A stretch of 64,000 bases of DNA. Source: Epiperipatus broadwayi (taxonomy: Eukaryota; Onychophora; Udeonychophora; Euonychophora; Peripatidae). Both the position numbers and the translations under genes were made by a program. Below are positions 1 to 12,159 of the stretch, piece after piece (position 1 is the first letter of the stretch; each line of letters begins with the position of its first letter). The notes beneath the pieces are model-generated. The model worked only from the letters and a program-made list of their open reading frames with translations. It was not told the origin of the DNA and made no database searches. The stretch covers positions 1-64,000 of the forward strand of contig JAQFVV010000185.1 in the NCBI GenBank assembly GCA_028023455.1, in the 5' to 3' direction.

Positions 1-794
1 ATTATTTAAAAAATGGTTACGTAAAGCTTAAAATATTGTTTCATATGGTTGTAAAAGCTGGCCATATTAAATAACTCAGCTATAAATATTAAAAGTATGT
101 TTAATAAGCCCAATTTTAATAGTCTTAAACGTATAGATAAATAAATGTTATACAGTATTTAAATTTATAAACTATGTTTAATAATCAAAATTAATTTAAT
201 ATATTTTTAAAATAAACTTTATGATGGTGAAAATTATATCTAGTTCTATATTTTTAAAATTATTCTTCCAAATTTTTTATAATTATTTTATATAATATAA
301 TAAGTGTATCAATTTTATTAGTCTAGGCAGAGAAATAGATTGAAAATCGTCTGTCAAAGTTATTAATCATGTGACTTGTATACTTCATACTTTCACACAC
401 ATGCTTGTTTGTATTTAAAGTAACAAAGTTTAAAATATTTTAAAAATTATATTATAGAATTGGATAGAATTATTGCCTATCATAAAAGCAAATAATAATA
501 AATATTAAGTTAACTATCGTATGTAATGTTTTAAATAATGTAATGAAGACGAATACAGTTAATAAAAAAATTAAATATTTTGTTAAATAAAAATAGATAA
601 ATGAAATAGGTTATTAAAATTATTTTAAAAGTTATTTTAAATGTTTAAATAGTTTTAATAAAATAATAATTGATTTAAAAGTAATATTTTAAATAATATT
701 TTAAGTTCATTATGTCATAATTTTTTATTTTCAAATATAATTCTGCTATAAACTGAAAATATGTAAATTTGTTCTCAAGTTAAAGTAAGAATCA

Positions 795-830
795 ACCAAT
801 CAAATGAGGTATTCTTACAGACTATAAATA
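795..830 (+). promoter_or_regulatory. Putative core promoter of copy A: CCAAT box and TATA box
   Basis: ACCAATCA (795-802) is followed 27 bases later by TATAAATA (823-830). Both motifs, their order and their spacing (27 versus 28 bases) recur in copy B at 55144-55180, although the sequence between them differs. This supports a retained pol II promoter with a start near 853. Activity is inferred; in DNA this AT-rich a TATA-like string alone would mean little, so the support comes from the pairing and conservation. Confidence 0.5.
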
Positions 831-852
831 TGAATTGCACGGGGGTATAAGA

Positions 853-3740
853 GGAGATGAATAATGTATTGAAACCAGAGAAAGGTATATTAGTAGCTAT
901 CGAAGAGATAGTACTTTAAAATTTTTATTTTAGTTAATTTTTTTTAATACTTTCTTATAGTTTTATTTGCAAAAAACTAAATGATATTTTTAAAAGTATT
1001 TTGCAAAAGACAGTTTAAAAAAATATATATATGGGAACTTTGTGAAAATGATTTTCTAATTTTTAAAAGTTACTTGCCAGGATTATTTTATCTGAAATTT
1101 AACCTAAACTTCGCAATGAAAATGGATATACTACGAAATAAAATATGTTTAAATTATAATACAGCTTTATTTATGCTTAACCGGAGGACTGTTCTAACTC
1201 ATAAAAGAACAATACGGACATTATGCTGGAAGCTTAAACAGAATACTATTTAACGTCTAAAAAAATTTTGTGACGCATTATTTATAAGCTTATCCAGGAG
1301 TTTTTTTTTAAAAAAAGAATAAGATATTTATATCATATGAGTTATCATAAAATATAATGAAAGAAATAGAATGTTTAGTCCTTTTTGAAGGAAAACATTT
1401 TTTTTTTAAATATATATTTTACAAGAAGTAAAAAGAACTTATTAAGAAATAAAACCTATATAAAAAAAATGAACATATAGTAGATAAATAAAGGATGGAT
1501 CCATGAAAATACAAATATTGTATAAAAGTTTACCAGATAACTTAAATCAAATTGAACAGAGTGATGCATCAGAGAATATTGAATAAACTTCGTGGGAATA
1601 ATCTTTAATATTACAGTTTAATAATTTTCATTCTGAACAGTAAAAACCCAGAATTATTTTCTATAAATTTTACTAAATGGATTAATAATTATTTTTATTT
1701 TTAAACTTTAACGCGCTTGGAGGAGAATATTTTAAAACTCTAGAGAAAATAATAAACATTTTTGGATTTTACTATGAACTATGGTCAAGTGAAGACGTAA
1801 TTATAGTTTTAAATTTTTATTTTGCTAACTTAGTTAAATATAAATTTTTCTATTTATAAGATTAGGAAAACATAAAACATTAATTTGTTAATAACATAAA
1901 ATTTATAATCTAATCTAATAATTTAGATAAGAATATTTTTAAATAAAACGTATGGATGTGTTTTTTCGTTTATGTATGCAATGTTTTTCTATATCCAGTG
2001 GATGGAAGAAGCCTACTAAATATGATGACCAGATAAAAAGAGTTATTTGGTAATAATAATAACTATTAATAATTTATAATGTATATTTTTGTTTTCTTTA
2101 GATCATCTATGAATCTAAGAATGAAGTGTAAAAGTTTTAATTATATGTAACACATTTTCATACAACATTTTAAAAAAACATTATGAGATAGGATTGATTT
2201 GAAAATATGCATACGCCGATTATTTTTTCTTTATATATTAGTGATATAATCCAACATAATAACAAATAATTATGTGATTCTTTTAGAACTTTCATGTTAT
2301 TGGATATTCAAATATTGTCTAAGTAGATTGTATATGATTAAACATATAGAATAACGAAGTAAGCAAACTTTTCTTATGGAACAGTAAAATTGTTTTAAAC
2401 TATCAATTAATTCTATTTATTGTTTTGTAAATGCAGATAGTTATTTATCGATGTAAGATGTAGAAAAATCTTGAGAAATAATGTTGAGATAGTGGCTTGG
2501 AAGTACTATAGTTAGCAGGAAACCAAGATGATGTACTTTTTAAAAAAATAGGATATGATAAGCAATAGAAATAATATTTAGTCTTTATGTGGTTATCAGC
2601 ATAGTTAGCAAAGCCCTATGATGGATACACATTTTATTTGGACAGTGTTTTATATGTCTTTAAATATTTGATGTTTTAAATAAAGCTGAAGAAATAGCTT
2701 TAACATTGTTCATGTATGAGAGGATATTAGACAGGTAAAGGTCATACCTCTTTGCACTGTGCCATGATTTTTTGAGATATATTAAGAGTGATACTCTAGC
2801 TTTCTTCCTTAAATCCTATACATCTGTTTTGCTATCTTTATTTCATGTAACTGCATTGTTTAGTAAGATATTTTGAAAAGAAATGGTAAATAATTTAGAA
2901 CTTAGGTTATGCTATCGTTTTTGTATAAGATTGGTTTATTTGCTTATAAGGAATAGAATTTATAACTTGAAATTGAAGGTCCAAAGTATCCTAAGGAAAG
3001 GAAAGAATCATAGAATATATTTTGAATTTATTTTCGGAAATGAAATATAAATTTTTAAAATAGAGTATCTAAACAAGATATTTTCTTTAGAATGTTAATT
3101 ATTTTTGAATGCTTTATTATTTTTTTTTTTTAAGAGAAAAATAAGTATTGCATATTTTTAAAATACAATAGTACAAAGTAAATTATATAAACAATATGCA
3201 TAGTATATTTTTGTTTATTGAATAACAGAATATATTGATTATTACACTTACATCATACTAAAGTAAGGCTAAATAAAAATATATTATGATTAGTAAACAT
3301 CGTGTGATAAAACACTAAAATCTAGTACTGAATTTTGGATGAATATTTTATGTAACATCATTGACTTTGCAAGATGAAAATTTTTTTTAATATTTTGAGA
3401 AATCCATACTCATTATAAAGTTAATTTTGTTTTTCTGTAGAATGTTTTCCTATGAATGTTTTAAAACAAGATAGTTTAATAATATTAAGGATGAAATATT
3501 CTGCTAATAAGTAAATATATTTATAATAAGTTAACCATAATGAGAAACCAAATGGTAACATTTTTTTTTTTATATTTTGTCTTAAGTATAAATAAAGATA
3601 TAACTAAACTATAAACTATTTTTGATATAACTTAGTAGATAAAATGTAGGAATAAAATAAGGATATCCATTGTAAATAGTGTACATAAATTGTTTATTTT
3701 ATTTGTTGTTGTTAATAAACTTTGTTAAAATTTGTTTTTT
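853..3740 (+). ncRNA. Putative long noncoding transcription unit, copy A
   Basis: The unit is delimited by the TATA box at 823-830 and an AATAAA signal at 3714-3719 that is followed by T- and GT-rich sequence. The same arrangement is kept in copy B (about 55203-58335). The longest open frame (981-1253, 90 codons) is not clearly conserved as protein: only a short stretch with RRT and LC residues resembles the short frame at 55437-55637 of copy B. Introns cannot be judged without transcripts. It could instead be a decayed gene or an unknown mobile element present twice. Confidence 0.35.
3714..3719 (+). terminator. Polyadenylation signal AATAAA of copy A
   Basis: AATAAA is followed within 30 bases by T-rich and then GT-rich sequence (3728-3760). 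Copy B has the same arrangement at 58307-58312 with similar flanks. Confidence 0.45.
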
Positions 3741-4337
3741 AAAATTTTTTGTGTCTGAATTGTTTATTTCTCCACTTCACTGCATGAAATCATGATATAT
3801 TCATAACAATTGAAACAAATATATAATTTTGCACAAAAAGATAAATAGAGAATTATTTAAGAATTTTAAATATTTTATTGGTATTCTTTTAATTAAATAA
3901 TTATAATTTTACATTGTTTTTATTGGTCATAAATCAGTTATCACAATAGTATACTGAATTATATGCTATCAGTTGCCACACATCCTTTGTTTATCAGATT
4001 ATCATATGCTACTACGTAATTATTATATCATTACATGAAGATAAAAGATTATATAAAATTATTGTATTATTTTATTATGGTAATAAAAATATAACAAAAA
4101 GAAAAGATATCCAGTAGTAATTAAACAATGAAGAATATTATTATTATTATTTATTATTATTAGTTTAAGTGTAGTAGATTATGACATAAAATCCCTTCTC
4201 ATATTTTACTACCGTATTTTTAAATTAACTTAGAATAAACTTTATGAACCTGAGATTATTTTATTGAGCTAGATTATTAAATAGAAGATTAAGATTTAAT
4301 TATTAACTTAATCTTAGTGAGTAGAAGTTATTAAAGT

Positions 4338-4434
4338 CATAAGAATACTATGAGTTTGTTATTTGAAATAGTAATAAGGGGGGATAGTGTTCTTATGCCA
4401 TTGAGGTAGTATCCTGTGGGATATTGGCTCAATG
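4338..4434 (+). ncRNA. Conserved double-hairpin element, copy A
   Basis: Hairpin 1 pairs 4338-4351 (CATAAGAATACTAT) with 4384-4397 (ATAGTGTTCTTATG): 14 pairs including one G-U. Hairpin 2 is 4399-4434: CATTGAG..TATCC pairs with GGATA..CTCAATG around a loop of about four bases, with one G-G mismatch and two wobbles. The 52 bases 4384-4435 are identical in copy B, whereas the surroundings differ widely and the hairpin 1 loop has changed. It lies about 650 bases past the AATAAA signal. The 5' arm of hairpin 2 contains TGAGGTAGTA, the first ten bases of let-7, but the hairpin is too short for a normal pre-miRNA. Function unknown. Confidence 0.55.
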
Positions 4435-4659
4435 TAATCTATCTTGTCACCTGTATTTTCACTTCAAGTCTCATGAAAATATTAAATATTTATTTAATTT
4501 ATTTTTATAAACTGAACCTTATTCGTATTTTAAATTTGAGCTAGTGAAACATTTTAATTTTAATGCTGAATATTTTATTTATTAATTATTAACTGAGCTA
4601 GAACCCATTTTATTTTATATCATATGCTATTCTGAAGTGAAGATGCATACAAGACAGGG

Positions 4660-4682
4660 TTAGAATATATATATATATATAT
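4660..4682. repeat. (TA)n microsatellite at the PLE insertion point
   Basis: A short pure TA run abuts the left inverted arm of the Penelope-like element. Copy B of the duplication has a much longer (TA)n tract at the equivalent place (59267-59337), so the PLE appears to have inserted at this tract. Confidence 0.7.
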
Positions 4683-7044
4683 TGTAATTATAATTGAAAT
4701 AATATTTTTAAACGGTTTATAAACAATTCAAACAATCTTTAAATCCGCAGAAGTACTTTCGGTTACTTTCAAACCTGCCTCAACTGCTATTAAATTCAAA
4801 AACTAAAAGTGGAAGCAAATGTCATCAATTCAAATTCCACGAATCTCGTATTTTAATGTTAGAAGCTTGTCGATTTATCAAATGTGTTTTATTCCTGTTT
4901 ATAAAAATTGCCTCTTTAATTTTTCTTTTACTATGGTTTCTCTCTTCATGAAGAATTTTCACATTTTCAAAATTAAATTTAAATTTATGTTTACATGTTT
5001 TTTCATGATCAAAGAAAACTGAAGAAGATATTAAATCACCATTATTTTTATTTTTTACACGCTTATATAACAATTCGTGTTCCTTCAATCTTTTCTCAAT
5101 GTTGCACCTAGATTCACCTATATATGATAGCATACAATCACAAAAAATTTGATATATGACATTACTTTTTTGCTTGATAGGTATGACATCCTTAGAATTA
5201 TTAACTAATTTGTTAATATTGTTTGGAACATAGAATGAAACATTAAATACATTCTTATATAAATCCTTAAAAAATTTTACTTGTGGATTTGAAATAAATG
5301 GAATAGATATCCATTTTTTATTATTAATCTTCATTTCTTTTAAATTATAATTTTTTTTAAATTGACTTAAAGTATTGTTTATTTGTTCCATTTTATAACC
5401 AACATCAAGCAATTCCTTGGCAAATATCTCAATATTTTTCAATTTATCACTTTGGTAACGACATAATTTTTCATTTCGAAACAAAAAAGATTTAAAACTT
5501 GCCATCTTATGCATCATTGGTACTTTTGATTTAAAATTTATATATCCTCTTTTTTGCAATGGCTTAATTATTAGTTTATAATTTAATATACTGTTATCTC
5601 TTGTGATCATTAAATCTAAATAGTTAATCTTATAATCCTGTTCTTTTTCAATAGTCCATTTCAAGCCATTCAATTTATTTAATTCCTCTATAAGCAAATT
5701 TATACTATTAATGTTTCCACAGACAAAAACATCATCCACATATCTTTTGTAAATTTTAATATCTCCAAAAATACACATATTTAAAAATATTACTCTCATA
5801 TGTAGATAAAACGAAATTGCAAACTTGTGCAACTACAGGCAATCCCATAGGCCAACCTTTGGTCATTTTATAATATTGACCTTCAAAAGATGCAACAATG
5901 TTATCATTAAAAAATTTTAAAGAGTCAATGATAAATTTTATCATATATTTACAAATATTTTTATTTTTTAATGCATGTTCAATTATTTTTATGGAATTCA
6001 TTCTATCAATAGATCCATACATTTCTGTAACATCCAATGAAGCAATAACATCATTTTCATCAATAATTAAATTTTTAATACTATTTACAAAGTCAAATGA
6101 TGAAGCAATAGTATTTTCTCCAAATCCTAAAAAGTCTTGTAAAAGTTTACCAATATATTTAGAAGACTGATATATAAAGGAACCACCAAAATCTATCATT
6201 ACTCGCAAAGGATTACCTTCTTTATGTAATTTTATATTTGCAAAAATACGAGGACATATAGCACAAGAAGGATATATCATATAGTATACATTATTATTTA
6301 AAACTTTATTTTTAGCAATTTTTAAAATATTGTTAATAAATTTTATTCTTTGACCATCCATATTATAATCTTCAATCAAAAAGAAACCAAGTTTGTCCAT
6401 TTGCATTTTAATTTTATTAATATATTGATATTTCGTCAACAAACACATACGTAAACCTTTGTCCTCTTTCAAACAAATCATATCATCAATCTTCAATTTA
6501 CGTTTAAATTCCGATATAGCCAATTGCCATGATTTATCATAAGGTATTATATCAAATCTATTGCAATTAATTTTCTTAATAATATCATCAGCAAAATTAT
6601 CATTACCAGGAATCATTTCAAATGTATTTTGAACAGCTGCAATTAGTTCCAAATTATAATCTTTCCAAATACCACCAACGTATTTAGCTCCATGACTTAA
6701 AACGTTTTCTTTGATCATGAAAAAACATGTAAACATAAATTTAAATTTAATTTTGAAAATGTGAAAATTCTTCATGAAGAGAGAAACCATAGTAAAAGAA
6801 AAATTAAAGAGGCAATTTTTATAAACAGGAATAAAACACATTTGATAAATCGACAAGCTTCTAACATTAAAATACGAGATTCGTGGAATTTGAATTGATG
6901 ACGTTTGCTTCCGCTTTTAGTTTTTGAATTTAATAGCAGTTGAGGCAGGTTTGAAAGTAACCGAAAGTACTTCTGCGGATTTAAAGATTGTTTGAATTGT
7001 TTATAAACCGTCTAAAAATATTATTTCAATTATAATTACAATAT
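4679..7044 (-). mobile_element. Penelope-like element (PLE1) with near-identical 341-bp inverted terminal arms
   Basis: The minus strand codes for a PLE reverse transcriptase followed by a GIY-YIG nuclease. The coding part lies between arms 4679-5019 and 6704-7044, which are reverse complements with only a few mismatches. The right arm is an inverted copy of the element's own 3' end, including the end of the GIY-YIG frame; PLEs are known to carry such terminal repeats in direct or inverted orientation. The arms' near identity implies a recent insertion. The element lacks the N-terminal part of a full PLE protein. No clear target-site duplication can be read because it sits in TA-rich sequence. 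Confidence 0.9.
4825..6703 (-). pseudogene. PLE reverse transcriptase plus GIY-YIG endonuclease, 5'-truncated and frameshifted
   Basis: In PLEs this protein copies element RNA and nicks the target DNA. The upstream frame (about 6703-5756) shows RT motifs: LHKEGNPLRVMIDFGGS, then ASLDVTEMYGSID (motif A aspartate) and KGWPMGLPVVAQVCNF (motif B). The frame then shifts between about 5756 and 5832, and the downstream frame (5832-4825) begins with YKRYVDDVFV (motif C, YxDD-like). After a linker come the GIY-YIG residues VIYQIFCDCMLSYIGES with the nearby RLKEHE. One frameshift separates motifs B and C, so no full enzyme is made from this copy. The open frame continuing upstream of about 6703 to 6856 is antisense to the inverted arm and is not part of the protein. 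About 620 codons remain of a family usually near 800 or more. Confidence 0.88.
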
Positions 7045-10000
7045 TATTTTTAATTAACGGATATTTTTATTTATTTTACATATATATATATTCTTAATTA
7101 AGTTTGAAGTTTGTGTCTCTGAGTTGAAATAATATAATAATATCTAGGCTAAAGAATAACTTGTGATAATCATTAATTTATCTAGCTAAGAATATTGTTA
7201 TAAAATAAGTGAATGTAAAATGTTTCACCCTGTAAACTGAGTTTGTAGTAAATACTGAACAAATATAATAAGTTGTGATCTACAAAACAGAAAAAAGCCG
7301 TTTCACCCAGAAATACATCTTGGTTAGTGATTTTCCTTTTTTAAATGTTTTTATTTATTTGTTTGAAGTATAATAAAAGTAGGGACATTTTAAAGTGTAT
7401 ATATTGTAATAATATTTTTGATGGCTAAATTAATAGTCACAATCATAAATTCTAAAAAAAAATTACTGGCTTATCAATAAAGCAAATATTATTGATTTTA
7501 CTGTTATTATTGTTGCAAATAAAATGATTGGAAGTGATATTAATATTATTGATACTTCTACCTAGTGAAGCAAACTATTAAATTTATCCAAGATGTCTTT
7601 CCCTGCAGAATTTATAAATACTCAGCATCTTATAAAATTATATGTATTAAATTTTGTTTTATCATGATTAAAATTTCATTGAAAAGATACACACCCACAT
7701 ATGTAAAGTTAAGTTTGAAAGAATAATAGACGGAATAAAAAGATACAACAGTAACTATAATGGGAATAAAATATTTAAAAATATTTATGGTATAATAGCA
7801 ACTTTATTATTTCAGCTAGATTTTTAAACTACATTTAATATTAATATAAGACTTTAGCATAATATTCAAACATGTCTGAGCATGCCTGAATCTTTTATGT
7901 GGTTGAATGTTTTTAAAATTAAAAGGTATAATCATAAAATGTATTAAAAATTTATTATTAAAGTAATAATTAGATTTATTATTAATTATGATGGGAACTT
8001 TAAAGAAAACAAAATAAAATGAAAAGAAAAAAATAATTTAATATCTTAATAATATAAGTAATTTATTCATAAAATAATAATGTGTATTAATTTTATTTTA
8101 ATCATTAATTAATTAAATCTGGTATTTTAATATTTCGAAATAATATTTGTCTAAAAATTAAAAATCATCACAAATTTTGGTGCTATAGACTTATAAAATT
8201 TCCAAACATCATCTGCTTTTTACAATTGCTAAGCAATATTGATAGAATATTCCCGTAAAAATCCAAAAACTGAAGGAATTTAGGATAAAATGTATGAACT
8301 CACTAATCATATGATAGGAATCTATAAATAAATCTACATATTAAAAATTGTTTAGTCTTTTAGTAATTATATGCAGAATGATTGTATTGGATTTAAATGC
8401 AAAATTAGCCATCCTGATATCCTGTACTAAAATGTCTGAACAGACTATCAACTAAACATTTCCCTCTTTAATGGCAAATGTTCCTCTACATTGTCCCAGT
8501 TAAAGAAGCTAAGTGTCTCACAATGTATATCATTCAATAATGAATGTAAAATACATAAAAATCAAATATTTGAATTTTAACTATGAAAACTTTTAAGAAT
8601 ACTTCATGTAATACTATATTTTTCATTTGAACTAAATTATTTATTCATTTCTTCTTCAAACCAGTAATTAATTGCTTAGAATTTATATTTGCTATATCAA
8701 CATTAAGTTTTCAGATGTACATTATAAAGCTAATGCAGATTAATAAATTGCTTTATATTATATTTACAAAAAACTACCTAAAGCTTTGGATATTAGTTTA
8801 AAAGTAATTCAGTACATTAAATACTATTTAATACTACAATGATCACAGTAATCTAATGTTATGGATAATCTGTTAATAAATAGATTTATATTCATCAATA
8901 TTTTATCTTCAGAAATGTTTATAATCGATGAAAACTATGTCTTAAAAGATTAATTGCTGTATTTTATATTTAAAGAATATAAAACAAATAATTATAAGCT
9001 CATTAAATGTTATTCCAGAAACTAACCATTAGTGGATTTGTACTTACAAACTTAGTCTTTGTTACTAAGCATTTTTATAATGAATAAATAAATGTTATTA
9101 AACTTATCCATCAGGATTCCTTTAACCTTGTAACACCAATGATTTAAAATTGTGAATAACTAAATGATTGTACTTCTGATAATTATTTTTTGATATTTTT
9201 AAAAACTAAGAATTATAATTTTAAGGGTGAAATATAGTTATTATGTAATTTTTTAATATTTAAAGTTTTATTGTTTTATAAAAGTTCTCAAAGAAGAAAG
9301 ATATTATAAAAAAGGTAAAGATAACATATATTTAATAGTATAATTTAATATAAATGTATGTTACTCAATTTGTTCTACCTTGAAGACTGGTTGAATCTAG
9401 ATTTTATGTTAATTAAAAATCACTTGTGGCCAAGATAATATTTAATATTTTATATGGTTTATTGATCTCTTGATGTAACCTCATGTTTTATATAATAAAG
9501 ACATCTAGATTATACATTTAAATATTTGTTAAGATTACCCTTCTTATTTTTTAACATAAAGAGGTACTTAATGAGTCTATGAAGATTAAATAATATATTT
9601 GATCATACTTGTGGCATTGATAACCACATAAACATTATTCTTTAGTTGAAGCAAACTTTTAACAATAGCTTATAAACTTGATAGATATATTATGTAATAC
9701 CATCACCACCTGGGATAATCAGGTGAAATTAAAGTCATACTTTTATAGGAATAAGCTATCAGTTGGGTTAATACTCTTATCTTTTATAAAAAGTATTCAG
9801 TTTATGATACCTATAAGAAAAGGTTACTATTACTTTAATTATAGATGCAATAAAACATTATTGTATTTTGCTTAATGTTAATACCTAAATCTTTAAATTA
9901 AATACTATTTAATATTCCCCAGTGTAGTGTTCTTGTTATCACCTCACATTGTTATATATCACACAGGTATTTATTGAAAATAGCAAATATTTATTAAATA

Positions 10001-10172
10001 TAGTATGATTATCATCTTTTAGAGAACTTATCATTAGTTGTTATGTTCATATAATTTAAAAAAATATTTATGTCATTTTTATTGTTAATAAAATTAATTT
10101 TATATTTGTTAATTATCAATGAATTTAAAATTTCATCTACACAGTTTTCTTTTCAAAAATAGTTCATAACTT
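7045..10172. other. AT-rich stretch, nothing recognised
   Basis: No open frame longer than 65 codons, no coding signature of a known transposon and no RNA gene seen. It contains only dispersed A/T runs and short TTA or ATT runs. Confidence 0.6.
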
Positions 10173-10592
10173 TCAATATATGTAAATGAATACACCAAAC
10201 TTCTTTTTTTTTTTAAATCTTGATTTTTTATATGACTATTATAAAAATATGACTACACATCAACGTTTCGACTATTTTAATGTTTTCGACTTTTTCAAGG
10301 AAAACTGAAACATAAAAATGCAAATATATAAATATAAATATTACATATTCCAAACAAATCAAAAAATTAAAACATTAAAAAATTTTTAAAAAAAAAAATT
10401 TGTTTGGAATTTGTGACATTTATATTTATTATTATATATATATTTATTTTTATTTTTCAGTTTTTTTTGAAAAAGACCACATTATAAAATAGTCAAAATG
10501 TAGTGTGTAGTTAATATTTTTATAATAGTGATATAAAAATCAAGTTTTAAAAAGAAGTTTGCTGTATTCATTTATATATACTTGTTAATTAT
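10173..10592. mobile_element. Foldback element, ~210-bp inverted arms, possible hammerhead relic
   Basis: About 10173-10385 and 10390-10592 are imperfect reverse complements (for example AAATGAATACACCAAACTTC versus the complement of GAAGTTTGCTGTATTCATTT). On the minus strand the left arm reads GTCGAAACGTTGATG (about 10278-10264) preceded by CCTTGAAAAAGTC, which resembles the GAAACGTTGATG context of PLE-associated hammerheads with a ruined CUGANGA box. There is no coding capacity. It may be a PLE terminal-repeat derivative or an unrelated MITE. Confidence 0.55.
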
Positions 10593-10803
10593 TTGGGGGA
10601 GGGGAGTTGTCTTTAATCAGTTAAGGCTTATCACCTACATGTTTCCAAATAAATAAAGTATTGTCACACGTAATCTTATAATTTATTACACATTGCTTAA
10701 AAAAATAGTCTTCATTTCATTTATTTGTACTATATTTTATCATTATATTTTATTCAGAAATATTACCAAAATCACCCTTTTCTTCATTTTGTTGTAATAT
10801 CTT

Positions 10804-10937
10804 ATACAAATATAATTTATCCAAACCACTTCGAATACTTTTTAGCAAAATCCTTTATTTGTAAGTAGGTATATAGGTATATATGTACAAATAAAGGGTT
10901 TTGCTAAAAAGTGTTGAAAGTGGTTTGGATAAACTGT
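10804..10937. repeat. Short palindromic element (~50-bp inverted arms)
   Basis: Arms at 10810-10862 and 10884-10937 are near-perfect reverse complements (ATCCAAACCACTTCGAATAC versus the complement of GTGTTGAAAGTGGTTTGGAT) around a ~20-base TA-rich loop. It is probably a tiny MITE or a hairpin left by an insertion. Confidence 0.7.
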
Positions 10938-11584
10938 ATATTTTATTCACTTGAGATATGAGTAGATACAAAAAAATCACTTTGCTATTTAGTCATATTA
11001 ATAATAAATCATTTTCATAATTCTTTATATGGTTGAAGATTTTAAGAATAATAATTATTACATGTTGTTAAAACCCCAAGAAAATTGTTCACTCTAATTA
11101 ATGCAACATAAAAATTTACAATTTATTAAAATATGTAAATATAGACAATTAAATCATTAACATTTAATGTATACTTTAGATGTAGAAAAGGAGAATCAAC
11201 CCTAAAATATTAATATTTCTAATCTTAGATATACATCTGCATATTTTTTTTAAATATTGTTAAAGAGTCTTATACTATAATAAATTCAGAGGGATGTTTT
11301 ATTTTTATGCTCGGCCTTTAAATGGCATCTTATTTTGGATAATACAAAAGTTTGTCTTACTGTCAATACCTTTCATCCCTAGAAATGATTTACTGTAAAA
11401 GTAAAGTTTTGGTATAAAAAATAGTATTGTTAAGTGTATAAAAAAGTTGGAAATGGTATCATATGTAAATAATGATTTTTATTGGTTACAATATACTAGC
11501 TGTATCTGCAGTTTTTATTTGTGTAATAATAAAAATAAATATGTAAAAGAATATGTATTTGATAATATATATTGTGCCATTACA

Positions 11585-11627
<43 letters not shown>

Positions 11628-12159
11628 TGTGAGCTGCAGAATTTTTTTAATGTTTTATTATGTAATTTTTGATATTTTATATATTGAATACAAAATAAAA
11701 ATTTCCCTTGCTAATTATCTCTATTTCCCTGGCTTGACCCTCATATTAGTAAAAAGTTTTATAATTAAAATATATTTATATAATATTTACATAAAATAAT
11801 TATCAACAGCAGTATTGAAAAAAATATAACTTTTATTAAATACAATAAACAATCATTTTAAAGTAGACTATTTTATATTTTTTAAGCGATAATGTTTTTA
11901 ATGGCTATAAAATTTAAACATCATATATATATATATATATATAGGTGAGAAATTAAAAATGTGGTCTAAATGGAATTTAATTAATTTAAAATATACTTAC
12001 ACGATAAAATATTACTTTAAATTATTAAAAAGTATAAGTTCCTCCATTCCCTTAGTGTGTATTTTAATATGCAGGCCACAATATCTTACAATGTCTATAA
12101 TATTTTAATCAGTAATAATTTCTTTTTGTGTTTTTATGACATCATTAGAAAATGGTTAT
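10938..12159. other. AT-rich stretch with two (TA)n runs
   Basis: (AT)n runs occur at about 11588-11619 and 11922-11942. Nothing coding is recognised. The LINE endonuclease frame reading from the right fades at about 12160, so 11940-12160 may hold unrecognisable LINE sequence. Confidence 0.5.

Larger units (their letters stand above)
1..4665 (+). repeat. Copy A of a ~4.7-kb diverged segmental duplication (partner 54340-59275)
   Basis: This segment aligns collinearly, with many substitutions and indels, to about 54340-59275 in the same orientation. Anchors include the CCAAT and TATA boxes (795-830 versus 55144-55180), a block around 2690-2900 (versus 57280-57500) containing CTGTGCCATGAT, the AATAAA signal (3714 versus 58307) and an identical 52-base block (4384-4435 versus 58979-59030). 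Similarity already exists at base 1, so the left edge lies outside the window. It fades at the (TA)n tract near 4660, next to the Penelope insertion. No frame is open over more than 90 codons. The copies are old, judging by their divergence. Confidence 0.82.

Noticed and set aside
4679-5019. Hammerhead in the inverted arms of PLE1
   Set aside because: GAAAG and TTGAGG strings occur on the minus strand, but no CUGANGA with a pairable stem II could be found.
6704-6856. N-terminal ~51 codons of the PLE1 upstream frame
   Set aside because: This part is antisense to the inverted arm that holds the end of the GIY-YIG region; it is not the natural protein start.
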